Assembly (NCBI RefSeq): GCF_003205195.1
Contig: NZ_QJRY01000004.1
Location: 248,001-312,000, forward strand
DNA from: Peteryoungia wuzhouensis
Lineage (GTDB): Bacteria; Pseudomonadota; Alphaproteobacteria; Rhizobiales; Rhizobiaceae
Direction of reading: 5' to 3'
Length of the DNA stretch: 64,000 nucleotides
A program made the translations under genes and the position numbers. The notes under the pieces are model-generated. The model was not told the DNA's origin, made no database searches, and saw nothing but the letters and a program-made list of their open reading frames with translations. Shown here piece by piece: positions 44,793 through 55,898 of this stretch (within the stretch, counting starts at the first letter, position 1; every line of letters begins with the position of its first letter).

Positions 44793-45344
44793 ATGCCGGT
44801 GACCTATGCTGCCCGTCACGTGCTCGAGGACCACATTTCCGGTTTCGAGGCGACGCCGAACCCGCATCATCTGGCGATCCTGCGGTCGCCGGTGATCTTC
44901 TCGGTGCTGGTCCATGCCGGGCATGAGCGCGATATCGAGGACGCACTCAACAATCTTGAGGACGTGCATGTGCGCGTTTGCGGACCGGGAGAGTGGCTGC
45001 TGGCTGGCGAGAGCGTGACGGCCGACACGCTTGCCCGGCAGTTGGCGGATCTTGGCGCGTCACGCGTGTCGTTTCTCGACCAGAGCGACGGGCGCGTGGT
45101 GCTCAGCCTCGGTGGCCCGCATGTGCGTGGCATCCTCGCCAAATGCACGGCCCTCGATCTTCATTCCGACGCCTTCGAAATCGGGCAGTCGACCAACTGT
45201 CAGATCTGCCATGTCGCCGCCAACCTCGCCCGGACGGGTCAGGACACATTCGAAATCGTCGTGATGCGCAGCTTTGCCGGCTTCCTGTTCGACGAGGTTT
45301 GCGAGATGGGCAAGGAATTTGCGCTGACGGCGGGGTTTGCGTAA
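44793..45344 (+). CDS. soxG: Sarcosine oxidase gamma subunit
   Basis: A 183-residue GcvT-like subunit. It carries the VRVCGPGEWLLAGESV and RVSFLDQSDGRVVLSLGGPHVRGIL segments and the C-terminal MRSFAGFLFDEVCEMGKEF. It completes soxBDAG. The operon lacks the glyA/purU/folD genes that often follow in other bacteria. Confidence 0.92.
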   Translation: MPVTYAARHVLEDHISGFEATPNPHHLAILRSPVIFSVLVHAGHERDIEDALNNLEDVHVRVCGPGEWLLAGESVTADTLARQLADLGASRVSFLDQSDGRVVLSLGGPHVRGILAKCTALDLHSDAFEIGQSTNCQICHVAANLARTGQDTFEIVVMRSFAGFLFDEVCEMGKEFALTAGFA

Positions 45345-45442
45345 GTCGGGTCAGTTTGCCTGTGACGCCTGACCTTGAGGGCGACTGTCGACGATACTAC
45401 TCCTGAGGGGACCGAGTGTGCCGAGGCTAGGAGGGCGTGGTC

Positions 45443-46699
45443 TTGCAGCAGGTTTCGAAATACATGGTACTCGCGACCGACGTCGCCCATATCGTGCTTT
45501 TTCATCCTGATGACCTGGGACATGCCGAGCATTGGCCGATCGCCTGGTATGCCGAGACCTTCATCTATCCCGTTGAAAGTGCTGCCGGGCGGCTGATTGC
45601 CTGGTGCACCGGATCAGACGGTGTCTTCAAATTGCGGCTGACGACGGGCGATCTCAGCGAAAGGGAAAGGGCGTTTTCCGGGCCGAGCTTTGTGTTTCCC
45701 TATCGTGTCCGTCATGGCAGGGTTTTTGTCGACAATTCGGATGGTCTGCCGGGTGTCGAGAAGATGACCGATCCTTCGGCAAGCCCGGAGCTCTGGTTCG
45801 ACCTTGCCGACGGCGACTATGCCGTGACCGTCACGGCTGTCGAGTGGGAGGCAGAGCCTAGCGCCCGTGACGAGGGGCACGAGACCTTGCCCAATTATGT
45901 CGTCGCTTTTGCGCCTCTCGACGGACGCTCGATCAAGCCTGCACGGAGGCCGCCGGACCTGATCGGATCGCGCGATGCGCTTGCCCGCGATGAACCATTC
46001 GGTTCCCGACCCTATCCGCCTGATCCTGTTGACTTCACCCGGCTCTATCCGGCCTTCGCCGCAGCCGATGTCGCGCCCGTCGGTCGTGCCTTCGAGAGCC
46101 GAGGTGAGGCGCCGGTCGAGGCTGCGGTGCCGCCAGGGGGCGATGATTTCGCGGTCTTCGATATACGCTTCGTCATCGCTGCGGATCTTGTGCCCGGCGC
46201 ACCGGCTGTCCTTGCCTCCTGCCATGGGGTGCGAGGACGCCCGCAGGATGAAAAAGTCTTCAGTTTCAAGTCTGAACACGTCGTCGCAATCGTCTCGGTC
46301 GAGGGCTTTTGCCGCAACGGCGACTTCTCGAAACCCGAAAGGCACTGGATCTTTGGTCGGCGCCGTGAACCGCTGCCGACGGATGCCTTGGCGACGGTAA
46401 AGATTGCGCCGCGTGCTTTTGCCGAGGATGGTCCGGCGCGTGTCGATCTCGTTGCCTTGAAAGCACAGATCCTCGCAGATCTCGAAGGCGGGGGCGTTCT
46501 GGGGACGCGCCTCGGCGGCGTTGCAGGCTATGAGGCACTGCGGCTCGCGGCTACAGAAGAGGCCGACCTCCTCGCCGACTGGCTGCTCGATCATCTGCCG
46601 CTTTCGGGCCGGGACCGATTGGCCATCAGCCTCCTGCCGATCAATGATCGTTTCGCCGCCCTGGAACAGTCCTATCGCGCATTTCGCGACGATGTTTGA
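45443..46699 (+). CDS. Unrecognised protein downstream of sox operon
   Basis: A 418-residue soluble protein with no membrane helix and no motif I recognise. A beta-rich N-terminal half (about 20-150, VLFHPDDLGHAEHWPIAWYAE) is followed by a loop-rich middle with Pro/Arg (about 165-200) and an alpha/beta C-terminal part with helices at 330-418. GGAGGG (45430-45435) is 7 nt from a TTG at 45443, which I take as start; GTG 45437 is too close, and ATG 45464 is possible. It lies 98 nt after soxG and may not belong to that operon. Confidence 0.6.
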   Translation: MQQVSKYMVLATDVAHIVLFHPDDLGHAEHWPIAWYAETFIYPVESAAGRLIAWCTGSDGVFKLRLTTGDLSERERAFSGPSFVFPYRVRHGRVFVDNSDGLPGVEKMTDPSASPELWFDLADGDYAVTVTAVEWEAEPSARDEGHETLPNYVVAFAPLDGRSIKPARRPPDLIGSRDALARDEPFGSRPYPPDPVDFTRLYPAFAAADVAPVGRAFESRGEAPVEAAVPPGGDDFAVFDIRFVIAADLVPGAPAVLASCHGVRGRPQDEKVFSFKSEHVVAIVSVEGFCRNGDFSKPERHWIFGRRREPLPTDALATVKIAPRAFAEDGPARVDLVALKAQILADLEGGGVLGTRLGGVAGYEALRLAATEEADLLADWLLDHLPLSGRDRLAISLLPINDRFAALEQSYRAFRDDV

Positions 46700-46864
46700 A
46701 GAGGCTTCGCAGCAGCGTGCCCGCGTTCTGGAAACGGTGAACATGCTGCTTGCACTTGTCGTTGCCGTCATTCGCCCCATATGCGCTGAACCGTTCTCAC
46801 CCCATGGTCAGCGACCGGCAGCGCCTGCTGTTCTGGTCCATCGCTGCAGTTCCCGGTTCTCCTG

Positions 46865-47983
46865 ATGTTTCATCTGATGTTCTCCCTGCCATGGCTGATC
46901 GTAGCCTCCCGCTTCATCGCGCCCTTGCCGTGGCCGTGGTGGGTCAAGCTTTTGCTTGCCGTCTTCCTGCTGTTTGCCTCGCAATATCACCTGTTCAGCC
47001 GCTTCACCTCCGGCTCTGTCTTCGCGCCCGAATTTCCGCGGCCGCTGGTGATTGCCTTCAACCTGTTCTTCGGGGCGATCGTGCTGCTGGCGGCGATGCA
47101 GGTGGTGCTCGATCTGGTGAGCCTGGTGATCTTTGCCGTGAGATGGACGTTTCCAGCGGTGCCGCCTGAGGTTCGATACACCATGGGCATCGCCGCATTG
47201 GCGCTCGCTGGTTTCGGGATCAGCCAGGCGATCCGTGTGCCGGCGGTGAAACGTATCGAGGTGACCATCCCGGGACTTGCCGCTGAGCTTGATGGCTACC
47301 GGATGGTACAACTGACAGACATGCATATCAGCCGTCTCTTTACCGGCCAATGGGCGCATGCGGTGGTCGAGAAGACCAATGCGCTCGATGCCGACCTGAT
47401 CGTCATCACCGGTGATCTCATCGACGGCAGTCTCGACATCCGCCGCGAGGATATCGCGCCGCTTGCCGGACTGAGGGCGCGTGACGGCGTGCTGACGGTG
47501 CCGGGCAATCACGAATATTTCTTCGATGTCGATCGCTGGCTCGGCCATTTCCCCTCGCTCAACATGCGGATCCTTGCCAATGAGCATCACGTCATCGAGC
47601 GGGGGGAGGGCAGGCTCGTGATCGCCGGTGTGACGGATCTTTCCGCGCGGTTTACCGGCGCGGTGGAGCCTGATCTGGGGCGGGCGTTGCATGGTGCGCC
47701 TGCGGATGCACCCGTCATCCTTCTCGATCACCAGCCGCGAATGGCAGAGCGGGCGGCGAAGAGGGGTGTTGCCTTGCAGCTTTCGGGCCATACCCATGGC
47801 GGCATGGTGCGCGGCCTCGACCGGATCGTCGCGCGTGCCAACAATGGCTATGTCTCCGGCTTCTATCAGGTCGGTGGCATGCAGCTCTATGTGAACAACG
47901 GCACGGGGCTGTGGCCAGGCTTTGCGCTCAGGATCGGCGTGCCGGCGGAGCTGACGGAGTTTACGCTGCGCTCGGCGCCCTGA
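46865..47983 (+). CDS. Membrane-bound metallophosphoesterase
   Basis: A 372-residue YkuE/YaeI-like protein. Four N-terminal membrane helices (about 5-120) precede a calcineurin-like phosphoesterase domain (about 140-372). Metal ligands are in QLTDMHIS, VITGDLIDG, VPGNHEYF and LSGHTHGGM. The catalytic domain starts after helix 4 and by this topology faces one side only; which side I cannot decide. YaeI-type enzymes hydrolyse lipid or nucleotide phosphates. A hairpin (48000-48029) follows the stop. Confidence 0.85.
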   Translation: MFHLMFSLPWLIVASRFIAPLPWPWWVKLLLAVFLLFASQYHLFSRFTSGSVFAPEFPRPLVIAFNLFFGAIVLLAAMQVVLDLVSLVIFAVRWTFPAVPPEVRYTMGIAALALAGFGISQAIRVPAVKRIEVTIPGLAAELDGYRMVQLTDMHISRLFTGQWAHAVVEKTNALDADLIVITGDLIDGSLDIRREDIAPLAGLRARDGVLTVPGNHEYFFDVDRWLGHFPSLNMRILANEHHVIERGEGRLVIAGVTDLSARFTGAVEPDLGRALHGAPADAPVILLDHQPRMAERAAKRGVALQLSGHTHGGMVRGLDRIVARANNGYVSGFYQVGGMQLYVNNGTGLWPGFALRIGVPAELTEFTLRSAP

Positions 47984-47999
47984 AAGGGTTGCTCTGACG

Positions 48000-48029
48000 A
48001 GCCGGCCTGGCTTTCACCGGGCCGGCTTT
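48000..48029 (+). terminator. Probable terminator
   Basis: Stem AGCCGGCC/GGCCGGCT (48000-48007 with 48020-48027) with a 12-nt loop and a short TTTC tail. It lies between the convergent phosphoesterase and chemoreceptor genes. The weak T tract limits confidence. Confidence 0.45.
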
Positions 48030-48036
48030 CACTTCC

Positions 48037-49770
48037 TCACGAGGCGGCGCGATAGCGGGTCGTACCAAGCTTCGAGGCGCGCTCTGCCTCAGTCCAGACG
48101 GTCTTTTCGCCTTCGCGGAGCTCGCCGCGCCGGTTGAGCTTGAAGCGATTGACCAGTTCTGCGAGGACCGTGGCGCCGTCTGACACCGCACGGCTGATGT
48201 CCGTCGACTGGGCGACCATGGCCGCGTTCGCCTTCGTCATTGCGTCGACCTCGGTCACTGCGCCGTTGATCGCTTCCAAAGCGGCTGCCTCTTGCGATGC
48301 AGAGGTGGCGATGCGGTCGACGTTCTGGTCGATCGCCGAGACGAATTTTTCGATTTCCTGCAGCGCGCGGCCGGTCTCGCCGACGAGCCTGACGCCTTCC
48401 TGCACTTCGCTTGCCGACGTGTTCACCAGCGTCTTGATTTCCTTGGCGGCATTGGCCGAACGCTGGGCAAGCGCGCGGACTTCCTGTGCCACGACGGCGA
48501 AGCCCTTGCCGGCGTCGCCCGCGCGGGCGGCCTCGACGCCTGCGTTCAGCGCCAGCAGATTGGTCTGGAAGGCGATTTCATCAATGACGCCGATGATCTT
48601 GCCGATCTCGTTGGAGGCGCCTTCAATCCGCTCCATGGCGCTGACCGTGTCTCTGACAACGGAAACCGAAGACGTTGCTGCGGCCTGGGCCTCGGTGGCG
48701 ATCCTGCGGGTTTCGAGGGTGCGTTCGGTCGCCGCACGAAGCTTCATCGTGGCTTCGGACAGCGCCGACGCGGTCTGCTCGAGGGCCGCGACCTGCTGGT
48801 TGGTGCGTTCCGAAAGCTCTTCCGCCGAATGCTTCATCGTATTGCCGTTGCGGGCAAGGTCGTGCGTCTGGTCGAGGACGCCCGACAAGGTTTGCTGAAA
48901 CGCGCCGATCGAGGCATTGAAGTCGCGCCGCAGCGGCTCGAATTCGGCGCTGAACGGATGATCCAGCGTCATACGGATATTGCTGTCGGCGAGGCGGCCG
49001 AGCCCGGCGCCGAGTTCCTCGATCACCCGGAACCGTTCGGTGACGTCGGTCGCAAACTTCACCACCTTCAGGACCTTGCCGTCAGCATCCATGATCGGAT
49101 TGTAGGAGGCCTGGATGTGGATCCGTTTTCCACCTTTGCCATAGCGGGTGAACTGGTCGGCAACGAAACGGCCTTCGCCGAGGCCGCGCCAGAAATCGCG
49201 ATAGGCCTGCGACGACGCGTAGTCGGCATCACAGAAGATCTGGTGGTGGCGCCCGACGATCTCGGACAGGCTGTAACCCATCGTGCCGAGGAAGTTCTCG
49301 TTGGCATGAAGGATCTCGCCGGTCGGCGTGAATTCGATAATGGCCTGGGCCCGGTCGAGGGCTGCGAGCTTTCCTTCCGCATCCAGCGCCTTCAGCTTCA
49401 TCGCGGTGATGTCGGTTGCGAACTTGACAACCTTGTGGGGACGTCCTGCCTTGAGGACAGGGTTGTAGGTTGCCTCGATCCAGATCTCGCGGCCGCCCTT
49501 GGCAACGCGCTTGTATTGCCGCTGATCGAAGTTGCCGGCGGCGAGGTTGCGCCAGAACTGCTTGTACTCCACGGAACCGGCTTCGAGCGGCGTCACGAAC
49601 ATGCGATGATGCTTGCCGACGATCTCGTCGAGCCGGTAGCCCATGGCCTTCAGGAAGTTTTCGTTTGCGTGGAGAATATGGCCTTCCAGATCGAATTCGA
49701 TGATGGCCTGCGATTTTTCGAGAGCGTTCAAAATGGAGCGGGCATCGCTGCCGAAGGCGAAGAGGGACAT
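48037..49770 (-). CDS. Soluble PAS-PAS methyl-accepting chemotaxis protein
   Basis: A 577-residue chemoreceptor with no membrane helix. Two similar PAS domains (about 12-125 and 135-250) share the motif HANENFL..MGY and the PAC end [14 protein letters not shown] short HAMP-like linker (about 255-300) and an MCP signalling domain (about 330-540) follow. The hairpin tip is [23 protein letters not shown]. There is no C-terminal CheR-binding pentapeptide. It likely senses an internal cue such as redox state through PAS-bound haem or flavin. No che gene is adjacent. Confidence 0.9.
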   Translation of the reverse strand: MSLFAFGSDARSILNALEKSQAIIEFDLEGHILHANENFLKAMGYRLDEIVGKHHRMFVTPLEAGSVEYKQFWRNLAAGNFDQRQYKRVAKGGREIWIEATYNPVLKAGRPHKVVKFATDITAMKLKALDAEGKLAALDRAQAIIEFTPTGEILHANENFLGTMGYSLSEIVGRHHQIFCDADYASSQAYRDFWRGLGEGRFVADQFTRYGKGGKRIHIQASYNPIMDADGKVLKVVKFATDVTERFRVIEELGAGLGRLADSNIRMTLDHPFSAEFEPLRRDFNASIGAFQQTLSGVLDQTHDLARNGNTMKHSAEELSERTNQQVAALEQTASALSEATMKLRAATERTLETRRIATEAQAAATSSVSVVRDTVSAMERIEGASNEIGKIIGVIDEIAFQTNLLALNAGVEAARAGDAGKGFAVVAQEVRALAQRSANAAKEIKTLVNTSASEVQEGVRLVGETGRALQEIEKFVSAIDQNVDRIATSASQEAAALEAINGAVTEVDAMTKANAAMVAQSTDISRAVSDGATVLAELVNRFKLNRRGELREGEKTVWTEAERASKLGTTRYRAAS

Positions 49771-49929
49771 GTAGATCTCTGTAGAGCGGGGCGGCGGAGT
49801 GGGGGAAAAGTGATGTGATACGATTATAGATGATAACTTGAGAATCCATTAAAATATGGGGGTGTGTCTGATCCGGTTGACACAGGATCTCGCTCACGGA
49901 CGCCGCCCAGAGAACACTTGGTATTACCG

Positions 49930-49994
49930 ATGCGACATGTTTCGTCGCAGCATGGTCTTCTGGCTTTCATGTGTGCGATCTAGCTTTGTCGCAT
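49930..49994. promoter_or_regulatory. Candidate operator cluster (TGCGAC/GTCGCA) upstream of the dimethylglycine dehydrogenase-like gene
   Basis: An inverted repeat TGCGAC-atgtttc-GTCGCA (49931-49936 with 49944-49949) plus TGCGA...GTCGCA (49974-49993). The octamer ATGCGACA at 49930-49937 and its reverse complement TGTCGCAT at 49987-49994 are both present. The cluster lies 31-95 nt before the start codon. The same octamer occurs upstream of soxB. Confidence 0.4.
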
Positions 49995-50024
49995 CAATCT
50001 TTGCTGCCAAGGGAGCGTCTTTCC

Positions 50025-52451
50025 ATGAAGAGCCATGCGCGTGTCGTCGTCATCGGCGGAGGTGTCGTCGGGTGTTCGGTGTTGTACCACCTGACCAAGT
50101 TCGGCTGGACCGACGTGGTGCTTCTGGAACGCTCGGAGCTGACCTCCGGATCCACCTGGCATGCGGCGGGCGGCATGCACACGATCAACGGCGATCCGAA
50201 CGTCGCCAAGCTGCAGAAATACACGGTCGAACTCTACAAGGAGATCGAGGAATATTCTGGCCAGGACATCGGCCTGCACATGACCTCGGGCCTGATGCTG
50301 GCGGCCACCAAGGAGCGCTTCGACTGGATGAAGTCGCTCTTGGCAAAGGGCAAATATGCCGGCGGTGAGGCGACGCTGATTTCGGCGCAAGAAGCCCATG
50401 AGATGATGCCGCTGCTCGATCCCAAGCAGTTTGTCGGCGCCGTCTTTGATCCGCATGAAGGCCATCTCGACCCCTATGGTACGACGCACGCCTATGCGAA
50501 GTCGGCGAAGAAGAACGGTGCCGAGATCTATCTGCACACCAAGGTCGAGGATCTGGTGCAGCTGGAAGACGGCACCTGGCGGGTGATCACCGACAAGGGT
50601 GAGATCCGGGCCGAGCATGTCGTCAATGCCGCCGGTCTCTGGGCGCGCGAAGTCGGTCGCATGGTCGGGCTGGAGCTGCCCGTGCTTGCCATGGAGCACA
50701 TGTATCTGATCACCGAGGACATGCCCGAGGTCATCGAGTTCAACAAGACGACGGGCAAGGAGCTGATGCACTGCGTCGACTTCGACGGCGAGATCTATAT
50801 CCGTCAGGAGCGCAACGGCATGCTGATGGGCACCTATGAAAAGGACTGCCGTCCGTGGTCGCCGATCGAGACACCCTGGACCTTCGGCCACGAGCTTCTG
50901 GCCGAAGACCTGGAGCGCATCACCAACGAGCTCGAAATCGGCTTCCGCCATTTCCCGGCCTTCAACAATGCCGGCATCAAAAAGATCATCAACGGCCCCT
51001 TCACCTTCTCGCCGGATGGTAACCCGCTCGTCGGCCCCGTGCGCGGCATGACGAATTTCTGGTCGGCCTGCGCTGTCATGGCGGGCTTCAGCCAGGGCGG
51101 CGGCGTGGGGCTGGCGCTTGCCAACTGGATCATCGAGGGCGATCCGGGCTTCGATGTCTTTGCCATGGATGTCTGCCGCTACGGCGATTATGCGACGCTT
51201 GCCTATACCAATGCCAAGGTGCGCGAAAACTATTCCCGTCGCTTCTCGATCCGCTATCCGAACGAAGAACTGCCGGGCGCGCGTCCGCTGCTGACGACGC
51301 CTGTCTATGACAAGCTGAAGGCGGCCGGTGCCGTGTTCGGCGCGTCCTATGGTCTGGAAACGCCGCTGTGGTTTGCACCTGAGGGTGTCGAGGACAAGTT
51401 CTCCTGGCGCCGTTCGACCGACTTCGAGGCGGTGGGTCGCGAGGCGAAGGCCGTGCGAGAGAGCGTCGGCCTGATGGAAACCTCGGGCTTTGCCAAATAC
51501 ATGGTGAGCGGGGAGGGGGCCAAGGACTGGCTCGACCATATGCTCGCCGGCAAGATCCCGGCGGTTGGCAGCATGGCGCTTGCGCCCATGCTCAACGAGG
51601 CGGGCAAGCTGATCGGTGATTTCACCGTCGCCAACATGGACGACGAGGATTTCCTCGTCATCGGATCGGGCATCGCGGAAGACTATCACATGCGATGGTT
51701 CGAGCAGCATCTGCCCGATGACGGTTCCGTTGATGTCGAGCCGCTCAATCTCGGCCTGCTCGGGTTGTCGATTGCCGGGCCGAAGGCGCGCGACGTGCTG
51801 GCCAAGCTCACGCATCTCGATGTCTCCGACGCGGCCTTCCCGTTCATGGCGATCCGCGAGATGGATCTCGGCATGGCGCCGGCGATTGTCGGGCGCGTCA
51901 GCTATACCGGGGACCTCGGCTATGAAATCTGGATGCGACCGGAATATCAGCGTTATCTCTTCGAGACCCTGATGGAGGCTGGTGCCGAGTTCGGCATTTC
52001 GCTGTTCGGGCTTCGGGCGCTGAATGCGCTGCGTCTCGAAAAGGCCTTCGGCAGCTGGTCACGTGAATACCGGCCGCTCTATGGACCCTATGAGGCCGGG
52101 CTGGGTCGTTTCGTCGCCTTGAAGAAACCGGCCGATTTCATCGGCAAGAAGGCGGCGATGGAAGAAAAGCTGTCGGGCGGCACGCTTCGGCTGAAGACCT
52201 TCATTGTTGAGGCGAAGGATGCCGATGTCATCGGTGACGAGCCGATTTCCTACAAAGGTGAGGTCTGCGGCTGGGTCACCTCCGGCGGCTTTGCGCATGC
52301 CAGCGGTGTGTCCGTCGCACTCGGCTATGTACCCAAGGAGATCGCAGATGAGCTTGACGGCTGGAGCGTGGAAATTCTTGGGGACATCCTTCCCGCCCGG
52401 CTGCAGCCGCAGCCGCTTTTTGACGCAAATGGGTCGCGAATGAGAAACTGA
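50025..52451 (+). CDS. Dimethylglycine/sarcosine dehydrogenase-like FAD protein with GcvT domain
   Basis: An 808-residue fusion of an FAD oxidoreductase and a folate-dependent aminomethyltransferase (GcvT) domain, the architecture of dimethylglycine and sarcosine dehydrogenases that oxidise N-methyl groups and load them on tetrahydrofolate. The FAD motif VVVIGGGVVGCSVLYHL is at 7-23. SGSTWHAAGG holds the His typical of covalent flavin attachment. The FAO_M/GcvT part starts near 430, with KYMVSGEGAKDWLDHMLAGK and the C-terminal GFAHASGVSVALGYV. GGGAG lies about 9 nt before ATG 50025. Its likely role is upstream of the sarcosine oxidase encoded nearby. Confidence 0.88.
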   Translation: MKSHARVVVIGGGVVGCSVLYHLTKFGWTDVVLLERSELTSGSTWHAAGGMHTINGDPNVAKLQKYTVELYKEIEEYSGQDIGLHMTSGLMLAATKERFDWMKSLLAKGKYAGGEATLISAQEAHEMMPLLDPKQFVGAVFDPHEGHLDPYGTTHAYAKSAKKNGAEIYLHTKVEDLVQLEDGTWRVITDKGEIRAEHVVNAAGLWAREVGRMVGLELPVLAMEHMYLITEDMPEVIEFNKTTGKELMHCVDFDGEIYIRQERNGMLMGTYEKDCRPWSPIETPWTFGHELLAEDLERITNELEIGFRHFPAFNNAGIKKIINGPFTFSPDGNPLVGPVRGMTNFWSACAVMAGFSQGGGVGLALANWIIEGDPGFDVFAMDVCRYGDYATLAYTNAKVRENYSRRFSIRYPNEELPGARPLLTTPVYDKLKAAGAVFGASYGLETPLWFAPEGVEDKFSWRRSTDFEAVGREAKAVRESVGLMETSGFAKYMVSGEGAKDWLDHMLAGKIPAVGSMALAPMLNEAGKLIGDFTVANMDDEDFLVIGSGIAEDYHMRWFEQHLPDDGSVDVEPLNLGLLGLSIAGPKARDVLAKLTHLDVSDAAFPFMAIREMDLGMAPAIVGRVSYTGDLGYEIWMRPEYQRYLFETLMEAGAEFGISLFGLRALNALRLEKAFGSWSREYRPLYGPYEAGLGRFVALKKPADFIGKKAAMEEKLSGGTLRLKTFIVEAKDADVIGDEPISYKGEVCGWVTSGGFAHASGVSVALGYVPKEIADELDGWSVEILGDILPARLQPQPLFDANGSRMRN

Positions 52452-52724
52452 ACCGTTTTCGGCAAAAATGGGCTTGCATTAGCTTACCTTCACATTCAGC
52501 AGGCCGCCTCCGGTGACCTGCTGATTTCATAGACTTTTTCTGCCGCTTTTTTGTGTTCGGTGAACCCGACAGTGCCAAACTGTTGGTAAACGGTAACATT
52601 TTGGCCGTTATTTGCCTTTTTGGCTTCACATTTTCCGACAAAACGATATGGAATCCCTCATACCCATGCCCGCATGGGGCAACAAAATGAGACGCAACAT
52701 TCAGGCGCGTCCGGGGGATAATAT

Positions 52725-53627
<903 letters not shown>

Positions 53628-53631
53628 TCCG

Positions 53632-55026
53632 ATGACAACATCCGCACAAGCAAACGGTGCCGCTTCGTCCGGCACGATGGCGCGCGCGCTGAAGGAAGGC
53701 CTGTTCGCAGGCGTTCTCTCGCTCGGTCTGTTCATCCTCTATATCGGGATCAAGACCGACCAGAACATGGCCAACGAACTGGTCTGGTACACGCGTCCCG
53801 GCCTGCTCGCTGTCTTCGTCGGCATCGCCGCCGTCGGTCGCTTCGCGCTCGTCGCCTTCGTCTATCCCTGGCTTTCCGAGCGCAAGGAGAAGAAGTCGGC
53901 CGCGATGCCGGTTCACGACATCGATGCCAAGCCGAGCTTTTTCAAGACACACTTCCTGAAGATCGCACTCGTTGCGCTCATCCTCTATCCGCCTGTCATT
54001 GTCGCGCTGTCCGGCACGCAAGGGGCGCTGAAATATGTCGACAACTTCGGCATCCAGATCCTGATCTACGTCATGCTGGCCTGGGGCCTCAACATCGTCG
54101 TCGGTCTCGCCGGTCTGCTCGACCTGGGTTATGTCGCCTTCTATGCGGTCGGCGCCTATTCCTATGCGCTGCTCGCCCAGAACTTCGGCCTGTCCTTCTG
54201 GATCCTTCTGCCGCTCGCCGGCATCCTGGCCGCCTTCTGGGGCATCATCCTCGGCTTCCCGGTCCTGCGTCTGAAGGGTGACTATCTTGCCATCGTGACG
54301 CTCGCCTTCGGGGAAATCATCCGACTGGTGCTGATCAACTGGCAGGATGTGACAAAGGGCACTTTCGGCATCTCCAGCATTCCGAAGGCGACGCTGTTCG
54401 GCATTCCCTTCGATGCGTCTGCCGGTGGCTTCGCCAAGACCTTCGGCCTGCCGATGTCGTCCGCCTATTACAAGATCTACCTGTTCTACGTGATCCTGGC
54501 GCTCTGCTGCCTGACCGCCTATGTGACGATCAGGCTGCGTCGCATGCCGATCGGCCGGGCCTGGGAAGCGCTGCGTGAGGACGAGATCGCCTGCCGCTCG
54601 CTCGGCATCAACACCGTCACGACAAAGCTCACCGCCTTTGCGATCGGTGCGATGTTCGGTGGTTTCGCCGGGTCCTTCTTTGCCGCCCGCCAGGGCTTCG
54701 TGTCGCCGGAAAGCTTCGTCTTCCTCGAATCCGCCGTCATCCTCGCGATCGTCGTTCTCGGCGGCATGGGATCGCTGACGGGCATCGCGGTTGCGGCGAT
54801 CGTCATGATAGGCGGAACGGAAGCGCTGCGTGAAATGGAGTTCCTGAAGCACATCTTCGGCGAAGACTTCACGCCGGAACTGTACCGCATGCTGCTCTTC
54901 GGGCTGGCCATGGTCGTGGTCATGCTGTTCAAGCCACGCGGCTTCGTCGGCAGCAGAGAGCCGACGGCCTTCCTCAAGGAACGCAAGGCCGTCTCGGGCA
55001 GCTTTACCAAGGAAGGTCACGGCTGA
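53632..55026 (+). CDS. livM: Branched-chain amino acid ABC transporter permease LivM
   Basis: A 464-residue permease with an N-terminal extension of two or three helices (about 20-100) before the conserved core (LAWGLNIVVGLAGLLDLGYV, about 142-161). The core also has LRLKGDYLAIVTLAFGEIIRL and the coupling loop GRAWEALREDEIACRSLGIN. It starts 4 nt after livH and its stop overlaps the livG start. Confidence 0.95.
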   Translation: MTTSAQANGAASSGTMARALKEGLFAGVLSLGLFILYIGIKTDQNMANELVWYTRPGLLAVFVGIAAVGRFALVAFVYPWLSERKEKKSAAMPVHDIDAKPSFFKTHFLKIALVALILYPPVIVALSGTQGALKYVDNFGIQILIYVMLAWGLNIVVGLAGLLDLGYVAFYAVGAYSYALLAQNFGLSFWILLPLAGILAAFWGIILGFPVLRLKGDYLAIVTLAFGEIIRLVLINWQDVTKGTFGISSIPKATLFGIPFDASAGGFAKTFGLPMSSAYYKIYLFYVILALCCLTAYVTIRLRRMPIGRAWEALREDEIACRSLGINTVTTKLTAFAIGAMFGGFAGSFFAARQGFVSPESFVFLESAVILAIVVLGGMGSLTGIAVAAIVMIGGTEALREMEFLKHIFGEDFTPELYRMLLFGLAMVVVMLFKPRGFVGSREPTAFLKERKAVSGSFTKEGHG

Positions 55027-55898
55027 TGACTTCCGGGAACACCACCATGAGCAATGACACCATCCTGAAGGTCGAGCATCTGTCGATGCGCTTTGGCGGC
55101 CTGATGGCCATCAACGACTTCTCCTTCGAAGCCAAGCGCGGTGAAATCACCGCGCTGATCGGACCCAACGGTGCCGGCAAGACCACCGTCTTCAACTGCA
55201 TCACCGGCTTTTATCGGCCGACGATGGGGATGATCACGCTGACGCAGAAGTCCGGCGACCAGTATCTGCTGGAACGTCTGCCGGATTTCGAAATCCCGAA
55301 AAAGGCCAAGGTCGCGCGTACCTTCCAGAACATCCGCCTGTTCTCAGGCCTGACCGTTCTCGAAAACCTGCTGGTTGCCCAGCACAATGCGCTGATGAAG
55401 GCGTCCGGTTACACCGTTCTCGGCCTGCTCGGCCTGCCCGCCTACAAGAAGGCGGCAGACGAGGCGATCGAGAAGGCGCGTTACTGGCTGGAAAAGGCCG
55501 ATCTCATCGATCGTGCCGATGATCCGGCGGGCGACCTGCCTTACGGCGCACAGCGGCGGCTGGAAATCTGCCGTGCCATGTGCACCGGTCCTGAACTGCT
55601 GTGCCTGGACGAGCCGGCCGCCGGCCTGAACCCGAAGGAGTCGCTTGCGCTCAACACGCTGTTGCGCAGCATTCGCGACGAGGGCACCTCGCTGCTTCTG
55701 ATCGAGCACGACATGTCCGTCGTGATGCAGATTTCCGACCATGTCGTGGTGCTGGAATACGGCCAGAAGATCTCCGACGGCACGCCTGATCATGTGAAGA
55801 ACGACCCGAAGGTCATCGCGGCCTATCTGGGCGTCGAGGATGAAGAATTGGACGAAGTGATCCACGAAGTCGAAGCGATTGCCGGAGGGAACAACTGA
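55026..55898 (+). CDS. livG: Branched-chain amino acid ABC transporter ATP-binding protein LivG
   Basis: A 290-residue ATPase. Walker A is GPNGAGKTT, the signature area is LPYGAQRRLEIC (a LivG-type variant), Walker B is LLCLDEPAAGLNP, and the H-loop is LLIEHDMSVV. The family-specific insert after Walker A (FYRPTMGMITLTQKSG) is present. The ATG at 55026 overlaps the livM stop; ATG 55047 is a possible second start. Its stop overlaps the livF start. Confidence 0.95.
   Translation: MTSGNTTMSNDTILKVEHLSMRFGGLMAINDFSFEAKRGEITALIGPNGAGKTTVFNCITGFYRPTMGMITLTQKSGDQYLLERLPDFEIPKKAKVARTFQNIRLFSGLTVLENLLVAQHNALMKASGYTVLGLLGLPAYKKAADEAIEKARYWLEKADLIDRADDPAGDLPYGAQRRLEICRAMCTGPELLCLDEPAAGLNPKESLALNTLLRSIRDEGTSLLLIEHDMSVVMQISDHVVVLEYGQKISDGTPDHVKNDPKVIAAYLGVEDEELDEVIHEVEAIAGGNN

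Noticed and set aside
52497..52523. Terminator after the dimethylglycine dehydrogenase-like gene
   Set aside because: The 7-bp stem CAGCAGG/CCTGCTG has a 13-nt loop and is not followed by a T run, so it is not called.
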